Part shown: one piece after another, positions 43,301-52,821 of the stretch | How positions within the stretch are numbered: the first letter of the stretch is position 1 | Layout of the letters: every line of letters begins with the position of its first letter | IMG/VR virus record: IMGVR_UViG_3300042308_001049 | Location: 62,001-126,000 of that record | Origin: a virus | Reading direction: 5' to 3' (one strand) | Length of the DNA stretch: 64,000 nucleotides | Translations under genes and position numbers: made by a program | The notes under the pieces: model-generated | Database searches by the model: none | Told to the model about the DNA's origin: nothing | What the model saw: the letters and a program-made list of their open reading frames with translations, nothing else

Positions 43301-43887
43301 TGGCATTATTTGGGCAAGCTAGAGATATTTCAATGTTCAGATACGTCAACCGAGAGTTGATGGGTAACATTATTTCTCAACAAGCTGCATTCTATAAACT
43401 TAGACTTACTCAAACTAATTTTAACATGTATGGGGAAGCAGCTGAGGCTAAATTTTATGATGGCCCTATTCTTCTTTATACCCTAATTGACCTACCAGAC
43501 CAAGAATTCCCTACAGATGAAATGGGTGTAAGCTTTAGCTGGAAACCTACATTTAGATTTTTAAGAGATGATCTTTTAAATAAACTAAAAGATTTTAACG
43601 AAGATACTATCTATGGTGCTAATTTAGTACCTCAAGTTGGCGATGTTATATTATATGAAACTGCGTACTATGAGGTCATAAACACTAATGCAGCTCAATA
43701 CTTTGTTGGTAAAGATCCAGATTACCCTAATTCACCTCAACCTTCAAACCCAGCCGGAGCTACTTATCCTTTACCATCACCTTTATGGAACCCAGGTTTA
43801 GATGAGTTTGGTTATAATGTTTCTATTATCTGTCAAACAGCTTATATACCAGCAGATAAGGTGGGTATAACCCTAGAAAGAATGTAA
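43300..43887 (+). CDS. 14: Neck protein (T4 gp14-like), 195 aa
   Basis: Contains FRYVNRELMGNIISQQAAFYKL, MYGEAAEAKFYDGPILLYTLID and GDVILYETAYYEV, together with the order gp13-gp14-gp15, which supports a gp14-type head-tail connector. Shorter than T4 gp14 (256). One-base overlap with the upstream tagged gene. Confidence 0.75.
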   Translation: MALFGQARDISMFRYVNRELMGNIISQQAAFYKLRLTQTNFNMYGEAAEAKFYDGPILLYTLIDLPDQEFPTDEMGVSFSWKPTFRFLRDDLLNKLKDFNEDTIYGANLVPQVGDVILYETAYYEVINTNAAQYFVGKDPDYPNSPQPSNPAGATYPLPSPLWNPGLDEFGYNVSIICQTAYIPADKVGITLERM

Positions 43888-43888
43888 T

Positions 43889-44974
43889 ATGGCTCAATCA
43901 CGTAAACCCGTACCTAAGACACAACAACAACTTAGTAATGAGTTGTCTGGAGCAAGTAATTCTTTATTAGGAGATCCTAACTTAGCTAATCCTAATTTTG
44001 CGGGGCCTAATCGTTCTTTGCAAAATAGTTGGGAAGATGATACTGTAAAACCTTTTACAGTTACCCTTCAAGATTTGGATGAAGCTATTATGTACTATTT
44101 CCAAAATGTAATTCGTCCTTTTGTAATTCAAAATGGGAATAGAATTGAGGTACCTGTAATATATGGTTCACCTGAAAGATGGAAATCTACTCAAAAGGAT
44201 GGATACTATAAAGATAAGAATGGTGCTATTATGGCCCCACTTATCATGTTTAAAAGAAATTCTATTGAAAAAAACCGTTCTTTAGGTAATAAACTAGATG
44301 GTAATTATCCTAATTTATATGGGGTAATGAAAAAGAAGTATGATACTAAAAACTTCTATTCAAACTTTAATGTATTAACTAATCGTGTTCCTGAAGAACA
44401 ATTTTATGCTGTAACTATACCTGATTATGTTACATTAACTTATTCATGTGTAGTTTACACTTACTATGTTGAACAATTAAATGGTATAGTAGAAGCCATT
44501 AACTACGCCTCAGATTCATATTGGGGTAACCCACAACGATACCAATTTAAAGCAGCTATTGATTCATTTAATACTGTAACTGAATTACCACAAGACAATA
44601 TTAGAATAGTTAAAAGTACATTTGATATAAAATTATATGGGTATGTTATTCCTAATACTTTACAAAACAATGTATCTTCTTTACAAAAATATCGTAATAA
44701 GGCTAAATTAATATTCTCTTTAGAAACTACCAATGACCCATTAGTATTTGACCCTAATACCCCAATAGTAGATGATGGTTCAGGAAGATTTAATGCCAAT
44801 AATGTTAGAACTTTAGGAGCAGATAAATACATAGCTCAACAAGGGAGAGGTAGAGGTTCAAGTGTTAATTTTACACCTAACATCGAATATGAAGCTTTAT
44901 TAGAAGAAATAACTAATTTACAATCTCAACTTGCAGCCGCAAACGCAACAATACAATCTCTTCAAAATCCTTAA
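43889..44974 (+). CDS. 15: Tail completion/sheath stabiliser (T4 gp15-like), 361 aa
   Basis: The gp15 hallmark region is visible: YYFQNVIRPFVIQNGNRIEV, then VIYGSPERWKSTQKDGYYKD, NGAIMAPLIMFKRNSI and YTYYVEQLNGIVEAI. These caps end the tail tube and sheath and contact the neck. C-terminal 40 residues form a coiled coil (EALLEEITNLQSQLAAANA). Longer than T4 gp15 (272). Confidence 0.8.
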   Translation: MAQSRKPVPKTQQQLSNELSGASNSLLGDPNLANPNFAGPNRSLQNSWEDDTVKPFTVTLQDLDEAIMYYFQNVIRPFVIQNGNRIEVPVIYGSPERWKSTQKDGYYKDKNGAIMAPLIMFKRNSIEKNRSLGNKLDGNYPNLYGVMKKKYDTKNFYSNFNVLTNRVPEEQFYAVTIPDYVTLTYSCVVYTYYVEQLNGIVEAINYASDSYWGNPQRYQFKAAIDSFNTVTELPQDNIRIVKSTFDIKLYGYVIPNTLQNNVSSLQKYRNKAKLIFSLETTNDPLVFDPNTPIVDDGSGRFNANNVRTLGADKYIAQQGRGRGSSVNFTPNIEYEALLEEITNLQSQLAAANATIQSLQNP

Positions 44975-44988
44975 TTATTAAATACACA

Positions 44989-44996
44989 TATTTATA
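44989..44996 (+). promoter_or_regulatory. TATTTATA junction motif, 4 bases from ATG
   Basis: Lies 4 bases before the ATG at 45001; a -10-type function would imply a leaderless transcript. Confidence 0.4.
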
Positions 44997-45000
44997 AGTA

Positions 45001-45390
45001 ATGGCAAGCAATGTTAGATTTTTAGACCAAGTTTCAGTTGGTACTTACCAAACAAGTGGTGGGGGTGGTGATACTGGGTCTTTTCTAATAAATGCTGTTG
45101 AAGAACCAGGTGGAGGAGGGATTGTTTTTACTAGAGGTAATGGTGATACATTTACAGTTGAAACTACTTCTGATCCTTTTCCATATACAGGCTCAGCTAT
45201 TATTACTGGATCTTTACAATTAGAAGGACCATTTTTAGTTAAATTAAATAATGGTAATGGAGATCCAAACAAGTTTCGAGTTAATAATGAAGGGGCCGTA
45301 GTTTTAGGTAAATTAAATACCCCACCTACAGCAGTTAGTGGTGGCTTTTTTTATTCCTCATCTAATGAATTTTTTCTTGGTTTTGCTTAA
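45001..45390 (+). CDS. Small fibre-type structural protein, 129 aa
   Basis: Gly/Ser/Thr-rich with FLDQVSVGTYQTSGGGGDTG, then PYTGSAIITGSLQLEGPFLV, the same module as in the product at 7904 (PYTGSAIISGGLEV), and a short SGGFFYSSSNEFFLGFA ending. Probably a fibre subunit or fibre tip. No signal peptide. Confidence 0.6.
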   Translation: MASNVRFLDQVSVGTYQTSGGGGDTGSFLINAVEEPGGGGIVFTRGNGDTFTVETTSDPFPYTGSAIITGSLQLEGPFLVKLNNGNGDPNKFRVNNEGAVVLGKLNTPPTAVSGGFFYSSSNEFFLGFA

Positions 45391-45398
45391 AAATAACA

Positions 45399-45406
45399 TA
45401 TTTATA
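45399..45406 (+). promoter_or_regulatory. TATTTATA junction motif
   Basis: 37 bases before the ATG at 45444. Confidence 0.45.
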
Positions 45407-45443
45407 ACAGACTAGAACTTAACAATAAAAACCAAAGAAAGAT

Positions 45444-46487
45444 ATGGCATCATGGAAAAAAGTCATAGTTAGTGGATCAGCTGGTGAATTTACATCAGTA
45501 ACCTCTTCCGTACTAACTAATGATAATTTAGTAATAGCTGGGGCAGGCGGAGCTCTTGAAAATAGTGGCCTTACCTATAATGGTACTACTTTAAACTTAG
45601 GATCTTCTCAAGTTCAAGCTGCTGGCTTTTCCGGTTCCTTCTCTGGTTCATTCCAAGGTAATGGCTCAGGTTTAACTGGAGTTGTAGCTACTAACCCTAA
45701 CTCTATTAGCCAAGGAACAGGTATTGTACCTTTCTCTTATAATGGTTTAACAGCTCAAACTGTAGCAGTTTCAGGTGCAGCTCAATTATCTAGTAATGCT
45801 ATTACTAAATGGGATTCAACTGATGGTAAATTTGTTAATTCTAGTCTTACAGATAATGGCACCACAATTACAGGTACTACATCTATTCAATTAACAGGTG
45901 CCTCTTCAAATCTTTCAGGCTCATTTAGTGGTTCATTCCAAGGTGATGGTTCAGGTTTAACTGGAGTTGTTTCTAATCTTAATTTCTCAGGTTCAACAGG
46001 TAATGGTACCGTAGCATTAAAGACTCAAGCCTTTACAATTGCTGGAACAGCTAATGAAATTGAAACATCAGCTGTTAACCAAACTTTAACTATTGGTTTA
46101 CCTGATGATGTAATAATCACTCAAGACTTAACAGTTAACCGTAACTTAACAGTATTAGGTACTGCTTCATTCCAAAACACTACTAACTTAGATGTAGCTG
46201 ACCGTTTCATTCTATTAGCCTCAGGCTCTAATACAGGAGGTGATGGTGGTATTGTAGTACAACAAGGTACTCAAGGAATTGGTGAAGCATTTGCTTTTGA
46301 TTTAGCAGCAGTTCGTTGGGGAGTTACAGGATCATTTGATGGTTCAACATCAACAATAGCCCCAGATGCATTTATGGCTGCTGTAGTAGTAGGTGCTGGT
46401 ACTGATCCAAATACTGCTCCTGCTAGATATGATGCTGCTGGTAACATATTTGTAGGTACAGACGAAAATATCTGGATTTATTCCTAA
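45444..46487 (+). CDS. Fibre/structural protein with GSFSGSFQG repeats, 347 aa
   Basis: Opens MASWKKVIVSGS, very similar to the opening of the second giant fibre ([12 protein letters not shown] at 47004), suggesting a common attachment domain. Two copies of SGSFSGSFQG(N/D)GSGLTGVV occur near residues 62 and 155. The C-terminal half holds TQDLTVNRNLTVLGTASFQN and a domain ending in NIFVGTDENIWIYS. Likely a tail fibre or a shorter partner using the same attachment site. Confidence 0.7.
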   Translation: MASWKKVIVSGSAGEFTSVTSSVLTNDNLVIAGAGGALENSGLTYNGTTLNLGSSQVQAAGFSGSFSGSFQGNGSGLTGVVATNPNSISQGTGIVPFSYNGLTAQTVAVSGAAQLSSNAITKWDSTDGKFVNSSLTDNGTTITGTTSIQLTGASSNLSGSFSGSFQGDGSGLTGVVSNLNFSGSTGNGTVALKTQAFTIAGTANEIETSAVNQTLTIGLPDDVIITQDLTVNRNLTVLGTASFQNTTNLDVADRFILLASGSNTGGDGGIVVQQGTQGIGEAFAFDLAAVRWGVTGSFDGSTSTIAPDAFMAAVVVGAGTDPNTAPARYDAAGNIFVGTDENIWIYS

Positions 46488-46532
46488 TAATATATTAAAT
46501 TAGTTTTGTTAAAATATTTAAAAAGATTATTT

Positions 46533-46742
46533 ATGGGTTTCACAGCCAATAATGTACAGACCCCTTCAGGAGAAATACCTGGAGGGTCTTCTGTTTCAAA
46601 TAAAGGAGTAGAGCTTTCAAAGCAAGAAATAGAATTTCTTTTAACAATAGTTAAAAATTCTACATTTAAAGGAGATATGATTGAAATAGTTTATAAGACA
46701 GTTTATAAACTTCAGGATCATTACACTAAAATTAATAAATGA
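46533..46742 (+). CDS. Small protein between fibre genes, 69 aa
   Basis: The ATG at 46533 is preferred over an in-frame TTG at 46506. Sequence MGFTANNVQTPSGEIPGGSS then helical KQEIEFLLTIVKNSTFKGDM and YKTVYKLQDHYTKINK. A strong hairpin lies in its 5' coding part (46558-46589). Possibly a small fibre assembly factor; not recognised. Confidence 0.5.
   Translation: MGFTANNVQTPSGEIPGGSSVSNKGVELSKQEIEFLLTIVKNSTFKGDMIEIVYKTVYKLQDHYTKINK
46558..46589 (+). other. Strong hairpin inside the 5' part of a small gene
   Basis: AGACCCCTTCAGG pairs with CCTGGAGGGTCT around a seven-base loop, with one mismatch and one bulge. No long T-run follows. It might attenuate translation or transcription past the upstream fibre gene. 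Confidence 0.4.
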
Positions 46743-46747
46743 GGAAA

Positions 46748-46915
46748 ATGTTTTCAATAGAAGAATTATCAGTTATAAGACAAGGACTTGACCTCCTAAC
46801 AATTACAGGAGCAAGCGCAAGAAAAATGGTTGCTTTACAAGATAAAGTAGAAATAGCTTTACAAAAAGAAATACAAAAACGCGACAAAGAACTTGCCGAT
46901 ATAACAAATCAATAG
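46748..46915 (+). CDS. Small helical protein between fibre genes, 55 aa
   Basis: Short gene with a good GAGG ribosome-binding site (gaggaaaatg) overlapping the upstream stop. Product: MFSIEELSVIRQGLDLLTIT, ASARKMVALQDKVEIALQKE, then a charged helix ending ITNQ. Small coiled coil; possibly a fibre chaperone or a regulatory protein. Frame is intact to TAG at 46913. Confidence 0.55.
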   Translation: MFSIEELSVIRQGLDLLTITGASARKMVALQDKVEIALQKEIQKRDKELADITNQ

Positions 46916-46927
46916 TATCTTTATCCA

Positions 46928-46935
46928 TATTTATT
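46928..46935 (+). promoter_or_regulatory. TATTTATT variant of the junction motif
   Basis: 68 bases before the giant fibre ATG at 47004, in an 88-base gap that also carries a small ACAGG/CCTGT hairpin near 46970. Confidence 0.3.
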
Positions 46936-47003
46936 GACATATTATTGGCTCGCAAGAGAAGTGGACAGGCGCTACCTGTAACCAACCATAATAAAATTGA
47001 AAT

Positions 47004-50000
47004 ATGCCAAGTTGGAAAAAAGTCATACTATCAGGGTCAGATGCTGCCCTAAACTCTTTAGATGTTACAACAAATGTAACCATTACAGGTAGCCTTTCAT
47101 TAAGCGGCTCTTTAATAGACTATACAGGAAATCCAGGTGTTGCTGGGCAGATAATTTTATCAACAGGTACCGGCATTGAATGGGTACCTAACATAGCTGA
47201 ATCAGCTCAAGATCTTATCATTCAAGGTAAAAACGTTACCGCATCTCCTCTCCCTAAAGGTACCCCTGTATATTTTACAGGCTCAGGTACTATGGGTAAC
47301 TTAGTAGGAGTAATCCCAGCTGATGCTGGTAATCCTAACTTAATGCCTGCTGGTGGTGTACTAGCTGAAACTATAACAGCAGGTGATGAAGGAGGAGTGT
47401 ATATATACGGTTATATTAATGGTGTAAATACATCTGCTTTTGCAGCTGGTGATGATGTATTTGTTGCAGTAGGAGGTGGTTATACCAACGTAAAACCAAC
47501 AGGATCTGCTCTCATACAAAAATTAGGTAACGTTGAAAAATCAGCAGTGAATGGCTCTGGTGTAATCCAAGGCCCTTCATGGTATAATGATCTACCAAAT
47601 GTTCAACCAGGATATACTTGGGTAGGAGATTTAAATAGTGTACCTCAAGCAGTTTCAACTGCTTCTTTATTAGTTACAAGTGCATCATTTGCTACTACTG
47701 CTTCTTATGTTAATACATTAAACCAAAATTTAATTATAACAGGCTCAGCAGCAATTGGAACCAGTTCTTTAGGAGCTAGTGAAAACACTTTAACTTTAGG
47801 AGCTAGAGATACAGGAGGAGAAGGAGGACAGCTAGGTTTTAATGCCTCAGGTGGAACATATACATCTGCTTCGTTTATCGACCTCTACCAAAACAGACTC
47901 AGAATACTTAAAGGTACAAATGCTGGTAGTACTGGTGAAGTTGCTAGTTGGAATATGCATACCTTGCAAATGAGCTTACCTGCATATACTAGCCCATCAT
48001 CATTCCCAGGAACAGCCGCAACTTTTTTAGCAACAGACTCAGGTGGTAATATAATAACAGTTTCAGGTATATCAGGTGCCCAAGGTGCTCAAGGTGCACA
48101 AGGTGCTACTGGTCCAACTGGAGCACAGGGTGCTACAGGTGCCCAAGGTGCTACTGGTCCTCAAGGCGCTCAAGGTGCCCAAGGTGCAACAGGTGCACAA
48201 GGACCTACTGGCCCACAAGGTGCACAAGGCGACACAGGTGCTCAAGGAGCACAAGGTGTAGTAGGTCCTCAAGGTGCACAAGGCGATACAGGTGCACAAG
48301 GTGCTATTGGCCCACAAGGTGCTCAAGGCCCTACAGGTCCACAAGGTGCCCAAGGTGCAACAGGCGCTCAGGGTGCAATAGGTGCTCAAGGAGATACAGG
48401 CGCACAAGGAGACACAGGCTCACAAGGTGCTCAAGGTGCAACTGGTCCTCAAGGTGCTCAAGGCGCACAAGGTGCTACAGGAGCACAGGGAGCAACTGGC
48501 GCTCAAGGTGCAACAGGTGCACAAGGACCTACAGGTCCACAAGGTGCTCAAGGCGATACTGGTGCTCAAGGTGCACAAGGTGATACTGGTGCTCAAGGTG
48601 CTACTGGTCCAACTGGAGCCCAAGGTGATACAGGTGCTCAAGGTGCACAAGGTGCTACTGGCCCACAAGGCGCTCAAGGAGACACAGGTGCCCAAGGTGC
48701 AACAGGTCCTCAAGGTGCTCAAGGACCTACAGGACCAACTGGTGCTCAAGGTGCTACAGGAGCACAAGGTGCTACTGGCCCACAAGGTGCTCAAGGACCT
48801 ACAGGCCCAACTGGTGCACAAGGCGCTACTGGTGCACAAGGCGCTACAGGTGCTCAAGGAGCAGTAGGTGCACAAGGCGCACAAGGTGCTACAGGAGCAC
48901 AAGGTGCAGATGGTTCTTTTGGTGGTGCCACTTTCGACTATACTTTTGATTCTTCTACTACTGCAGGTGATCCTGGAACAGGTAAAGTTAGATTAAACCA
49001 AGCTAACGAAAATACATCTACACAGATGTATATTGATGATTTGGATGATTTTGGAAATGACATTTCCACATTCATGCAAACTATAGACAACGTAACCTCA
49101 GCAATTAAAGGTTATGTTAGAATGGCTAATCGTACAGATGCTACCCAATATCTTTTATTCCAGATCTCAAATCTAACAGATAATACAGGTTGGTGGACTA
49201 TTGATATTACAAACCAAGCATCTTCAGCTACATCTCCATTTACCAATCTAGAAGATATAACAGTATCATTTGTAACCACAGGTGATAAAGGTGATACAGG
49301 TGCCCAGGGTGCAACCGGTGCACAAGGCGCAACTGGAGCTCAAGGTGCAACCGGTCCTCAAGGTGCACAGGGTGATACAGGTCCACAAGGCGCTCAAGGA
49401 GCAACAGGCCCAACTGGAGCTCAAGGCGCAACTGGTGCTCAAGGGGCAACAGGTCCACAAGGAGCACAAGGTGCTGTAGGTCCTCAAGGTGCACAAGGTG
49501 CAACTGGAGCCCAAGGTGCTACTGGCCCACAGGGTGCACAAGGTGATACTGGCGCACAAGGCGCAACTGGGCCTACAGGCCCACAAGGTGCACAAGGCGC
49601 TACAGGTGCACAAGGCGCAACAGGTGCACAAGGCGCTACAGGTCCAACTGGTCCTCAAGGCGCACAAGGAGACACAGGTGCACAAGGTGCTACTGGTCCT
49701 CAAGGTGCACAGGGTGCTACAGGTCCTCAAGGTGCAACTGGCGCACAAGGTGCAGTAGGTCCTCAAGGTCCAACAGGTGCTCAAGGCGCTGTAGGTCCAA
49801 CAGGAGCTCAAGGCGCAACAGGTGCTCAAGGTGCAACAGGTCCAACTGGAGCACAAGGTGCAACAGGTCCACAAGGTGCACAAGGAGCTACCGGCCCAGC
49901 AGGTCCAACAGGTCCTCAAGGAGCCCAAGGTGCAACAGGCGCTCAAGGTGCAGTAGGTCCAACTGGCCCACAAGGTGCACAAGGTGCAACTGGTGCTCAA

Positions 50001-51794
50001 GGCGCAACAGGACCACAAGGTGCGACAGGTGCCCAAGGTGCAACTGGCCCACAAGGTCCAACAGGTGCTCAAGGAGCAGTAGGTCCACAAGGACCACAAG
50101 GTGCTCAAGGAGCCGCAGGTGCACAAGGTGCAACTGGTGCTCAAGGTGCAACAGGAGCTCAAGGTGATATAGGCCCAACTGGTCCTCAAGGTTCCCAAGG
50201 CGCTCAAGGTCCAACTGGCCCCCAGGGTCCTCAAGGCGCTCAAGGTGCTACAGGTCCACAAGGAGCACAGGGTGCGCAAGGAGCATTCGCTACCATAAAC
50301 AATAATGTTGATAATTACCTAATTACAGCTACTGGTACAGCTAATACTGTAAATGGTGAATCTAACTTAAGATTCAACGGCAGTTATCTTTCAGTATCAG
50401 GTTCAGGCTCAACCATATTCTCAGTTGATGGTTCAGTAGGTAGATTATTTACTGTAACTGATAGTCTATCAGGTTCATTATTCTCAGTTAATAATATTTC
50501 AGGTTTACCAATCTTAGAGGTATTCTCTGATAATAGAGTATTAATGGGTACTTATGGTGCTGAAGCTTTAAGAGTTTCAGGTTCACAAGTATTCATGGAT
50601 AACCTAACTAATGATAGTGAAACTGTAGCTCTTACCTATAATACTTCAACTAAAAAAGTATCATTTAATACTATTGCAGGTCCACAAGGTGCACAAGGTG
50701 CGACAGGTGCCCAAGGTGCAACCGGTCCACAAGGTCCAACAGGTGCTCAAGGAGCTACAGGACCAACAGGTCCACAAGGTGCTCAAGGAGCTACAGGACC
50801 AACAGGTCCAACTGGAGCTCAAGGAGCAGTAGGTCCTCAAGGCCCACAAGGTGCTACAGGTGCTCAAGGTGCAACCGGTGCTCAAGGTGCTACTGGCCCA
50901 CAAGGTCCACAGGGTGCAACTGGTGCTCAAGGTGCTACTGGTCCACAAGGTGCTACAGGTGCTCAAGGAGCAGTAGGTCCTCAAGGAGCAACGGGTGCTC
51001 AAGGAGCTACAGGACCAACAGGCCCAACAGGCGCTCAAGGAGCAGTAGGTCCTCAAGGAGCAACTGGTGCACAAGGCGCTCCAGGACCAACAGGCCCAAC
51101 AGGCGCTCAAGGAGCAGCAGGTCCAATAGGCCCTCCAGGACCAACTGGTGCTCAAGGTGCAACCGGCCCCCAAGGTGCTCCTGGCCCAACAGGAGCACAA
51201 GGTGCAACAGGTCCACAAGGTGCCCCTGGTCCTACAGGTGCTCAAGGTGCAACTGGTCCACAAGGCGCTCAAGGTGCAACTGGTGGTCCTGGCCCTACAG
51301 GTGCTCAAGGTGCTACAGGAGGTCCTGGCCCAACAGGTGCACAAGGTGCAACTGGTCCACAAGGTCCCGCAGGTCCTACTGGTGCCCAAGGTGCCCAAGG
51401 TGCTACAGGTCCTGTAGCAGGTTCAGCTAACCAAGTAGTCTATAAAGACGCCTCCAACGTAGCTGCAGGTAGTGCTAACATGACATTTGATGGAACTACG
51501 TTAACTGTAAACGCCCTAACCGAATCTTCAGCCTTAAAATATAAAAAAGATATTACCCCAATTACTAGTTCATTGGAAGGTTTACGTGGGATGCAAGGTG
51601 TATACTTTACCCGTAAAGAAGACAATGCTCGACAAATTGGTTTTATAGCCGATGAAATTTTTGAAACCTACCCAGAATTAATTGTATTAAAAGATGGAGA
51701 AATTGACAGTTTACAATATCAACGTATAACTGCTATTCTAGTAGAAGCTGTAAAAGAACTAAATGAACGTTTGAAAAAATTAGAAGGTAATTAA
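47004..51794 (+). CDS. Giant collagen-like tail fibre with S74-type C-terminal chaperone, 1596 aa
   Basis: N-terminal part: [19 protein letters not shown] attachment-like start, then beta domains ([32 protein letters not shown]). Three Gly-x-y blocks follow (bases 48074-48918, 49281-50284, 50679-51414) split by two globular beta domains. Here triplets are [15 protein letters not shown], richer in Thr and Pro than in the first giant fibre. The last 90 residues ([13 protein letters not shown] ... [20 protein letters not shown] ... [17 protein letters not shown]) match the intramolecular chaperone/peptidase S74 domain, which helps trimerise and then cleaves itself off. Long fibre with receptor-binding role inferred. 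Confidence 0.9.
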   Translation: MPSWKKVILSGSDAALNSLDVTTNVTITGSLSLSGSLIDYTGNPGVAGQIILSTGTGIEWVPNIAESAQDLIIQGKNVTASPLPKGTPVYFTGSGTMGNLVGVIPADAGNPNLMPAGGVLAETITAGDEGGVYIYGYINGVNTSAFAAGDDVFVAVGGGYTNVKPTGSALIQKLGNVEKSAVNGSGVIQGPSWYNDLPNVQPGYTWVGDLNSVPQAVSTASLLVTSASFATTASYVNTLNQNLIITGSAAIGTSSLGASENTLTLGARDTGGEGGQLGFNASGGTYTSASFIDLYQNRLRILKGTNAGSTGEVASWNMHTLQMSLPAYTSPSSFPGTAATFLATDSGGNIITVSGISGAQGAQGAQGATGPTGAQGATGAQGATGPQGAQGAQGATGAQGPTGPQGAQGDTGAQGAQGVVGPQGAQGDTGAQGAIGPQGAQGPTGPQGAQGATGAQGAIGAQGDTGAQGDTGSQGAQGATGPQGAQGAQGATGAQGATGAQGATGAQGPTGPQGAQGDTGAQGAQGDTGAQGATGPTGAQGDTGAQGAQGATGPQGAQGDTGAQGATGPQGAQGPTGPTGAQGATGAQGATGPQGAQGPTGPTGAQGATGAQGATGAQGAVGAQGAQGATGAQGADGSFGGATFDYTFDSSTTAGDPGTGKVRLNQANENTSTQMYIDDLDDFGNDISTFMQTIDNVTSAIKGYVRMANRTDATQYLLFQISNLTDNTGWWTIDITNQASSATSPFTNLEDITVSFVTTGDKGDTGAQGATGAQGATGAQGATGPQGAQGDTGPQGAQGATGPTGAQGATGAQGATGPQGAQGAVGPQGAQGATGAQGATGPQGAQGDTGAQGATGPTGPQGAQGATGAQGATGAQGATGPTGPQGAQGDTGAQGATGPQGAQGATGPQGATGAQGAVGPQGPTGAQGAVGPTGAQGATGAQGATGPTGAQGATGPQGAQGATGPAGPTGPQGAQGATGAQGAVGPTGPQGAQGATGAQGATGPQGATGAQGATGPQGPTGAQGAVGPQGPQGAQGAAGAQGATGAQGATGAQGDIGPTGPQGSQGAQGPTGPQGPQGAQGATGPQGAQGAQGAFATINNNVDNYLITATGTANTVNGESNLRFNGSYLSVSGSGSTIFSVDGSVGRLFTVTDSLSGSLFSVNNISGLPILEVFSDNRVLMGTYGAEALRVSGSQVFMDNLTNDSETVALTYNTSTKKVSFNTIAGPQGAQGATGAQGATGPQGPTGAQGATGPTGPQGAQGATGPTGPTGAQGAVGPQGPQGATGAQGATGAQGATGPQGPQGATGAQGATGPQGATGAQGAVGPQGATGAQGATGPTGPTGAQGAVGPQGATGAQGAPGPTGPTGAQGAAGPIGPPGPTGAQGATGPQGAPGPTGAQGATGPQGAPGPTGAQGATGPQGAQGATGGPGPTGAQGATGGPGPTGAQGATGPQGPAGPTGAQGAQGATGPVAGSANQVVYKDASNVAAGSANMTFDGTTLTVNALTESSALKYKKDITPITSSLEGLRGMQGVYFTRKEDNARQIGFIADEIFETYPELIVLKDGEIDSLQYQRITAILVEAVKELNERLKKLEGN
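48074..48918 (+). repeat. Collagen-like repeat block 2
   Basis: Gly-x-y triplets, mainly [15 protein letters not shown]; frequent Thr in the y position. Confidence 0.95.
49281..50284 (+). repeat. Collagen-like repeat block 3
   Basis: Starts at [10 protein letters not shown]; rich in GAT, GPT, GPQ and GAV triplets; ends at GAQGAF before a globular insertion. Confidence 0.95.
50679..51414 (+). repeat. Collagen-like repeat block 4
   Basis: The most Pro-rich block ([15 protein letters not shown]); leads into the S74-type end through [14 protein letters not shown]. Confidence 0.95.
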
Positions 51795-51796
51795 TT

Positions 51797-52819
51797 ATGG
51801 CTCAATTACGAAATTCTACAGTTAATGGTTTAAATTTATGTTCTAATGCTTTACTTAATACAGCATTTGGTTCATCATCTTTACAAAGTAATACTACAGG
51901 TTGTGGTTGTAATACAGGTATTGGATTTGTTGCTTTAGCTAGTAATACAACAGGAATAAAAAACACTGCTATCGGAGCAGGTAGTTTAGATGGTAATAGT
52001 ACTAGTTATAGAACAGGTTTAGGAGATAATACTAGAGGACTTGACGCTTACACCACCTCCATTGGGTCCAATGTTGGAGGTGTTTATTCAGGATGTCATA
52101 CTGGTAATATAGCAATAGGAAGTGCTAATTCTGGAAAACAGGCTTATGCTAATTCTATAACTGTAGGTTATTGTGCAGGCTATTTTACGGGTACCGCTAA
52201 AATAGCAATTGGTCATCTCACTAGAAATGGGGGTAATTGTAGTATTGTTATAGGAAGTAGAGCAGGGTATAATAGTGGTGGTAATTGTTCTATAGCAATT
52301 GGTTATAAAGCAGGTTATTCAATGGGGGGTGCTGTTAATAATATTCTTATAGGATATGGTGCTTCACAACAAAATGGATTTGGGTGTAATGATCAAACTG
52401 TTTTAGGAAATGCCTATAATAACGTTTATAACTGTGTTTATGCAGCCTGGACAGATGTATCGGATTGTAGAGATAAAACAAATGTGCAGCCCCTAAATAA
52501 CTTAGGTCTTAATTTTTTACGTAAATTAAATCCTGTAAAATATAAATGGGATCTTAGACAAAAATATGTAGAAAAATGCGGGTATGAATATGGTATTAAA
52601 GATGGTACTTTAAAACAAGACCAAATTAATTATGGTTTCTTAGCTCAAGAAATAGAATTTGCTGCTAAATCTTTAGGAGAAAATTTTGATGCTGTAACAC
52701 ATGATACTTTTATAGATCAATACAGTTTAAATTATCTTAATTTATTAGCAAGCTTAACTAAAGCTTTACAAGAAATTAATAATGATTTAGATTTAATAGA
52801 AACTCAATTAAATAATTAA
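51797..52819 (+). CDS. Fibre protein with YadA-like repeats and S74-type end, paralogue 1 of 3, 340 aa
   Basis: Residues 15-190 consist of N-T-(A/G)-(I/F)-G-type repeats (NTAFGSSSLQSNTTGCGCNTG; CSIAIGYKAGYS), a trimeric adhesin-head pattern with unusually many cysteines. The C-terminal 130 residues (WTDVSDCRDKTNVQPL, YEYGIKDGTLKQDQINYGFL, AQEIEF) match the S74-type chaperone with its Ser-Lys dyad candidate region SDCRDKTN. Starts two bases after the giant fibre stop. Confidence 0.8.
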   Translation: MAQLRNSTVNGLNLCSNALLNTAFGSSSLQSNTTGCGCNTGIGFVALASNTTGIKNTAIGAGSLDGNSTSYRTGLGDNTRGLDAYTTSIGSNVGGVYSGCHTGNIAIGSANSGKQAYANSITVGYCAGYFTGTAKIAIGHLTRNGGNCSIVIGSRAGYNSGGNCSIAIGYKAGYSMGGAVNNILIGYGASQQNGFGCNDQTVLGNAYNNVYNCVYAAWTDVSDCRDKTNVQPLNNLGLNFLRKLNPVKYKWDLRQKYVEKCGYEYGIKDGTLKQDQINYGFLAQEIEFAAKSLGENFDAVTHDTFIDQYSLNYLNLLASLTKALQEINNDLDLIETQLNN

Positions 52820-52821
52820 TT

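Noticed and set aside
48072-51625. Long Cys/Ser/Thr/Leu-rich and Lys/Val-rich open frames in and near the second giant fibre
   Set aside because: Shadow frames of the collagen-like repeats; no start signals and low-complexity composition.
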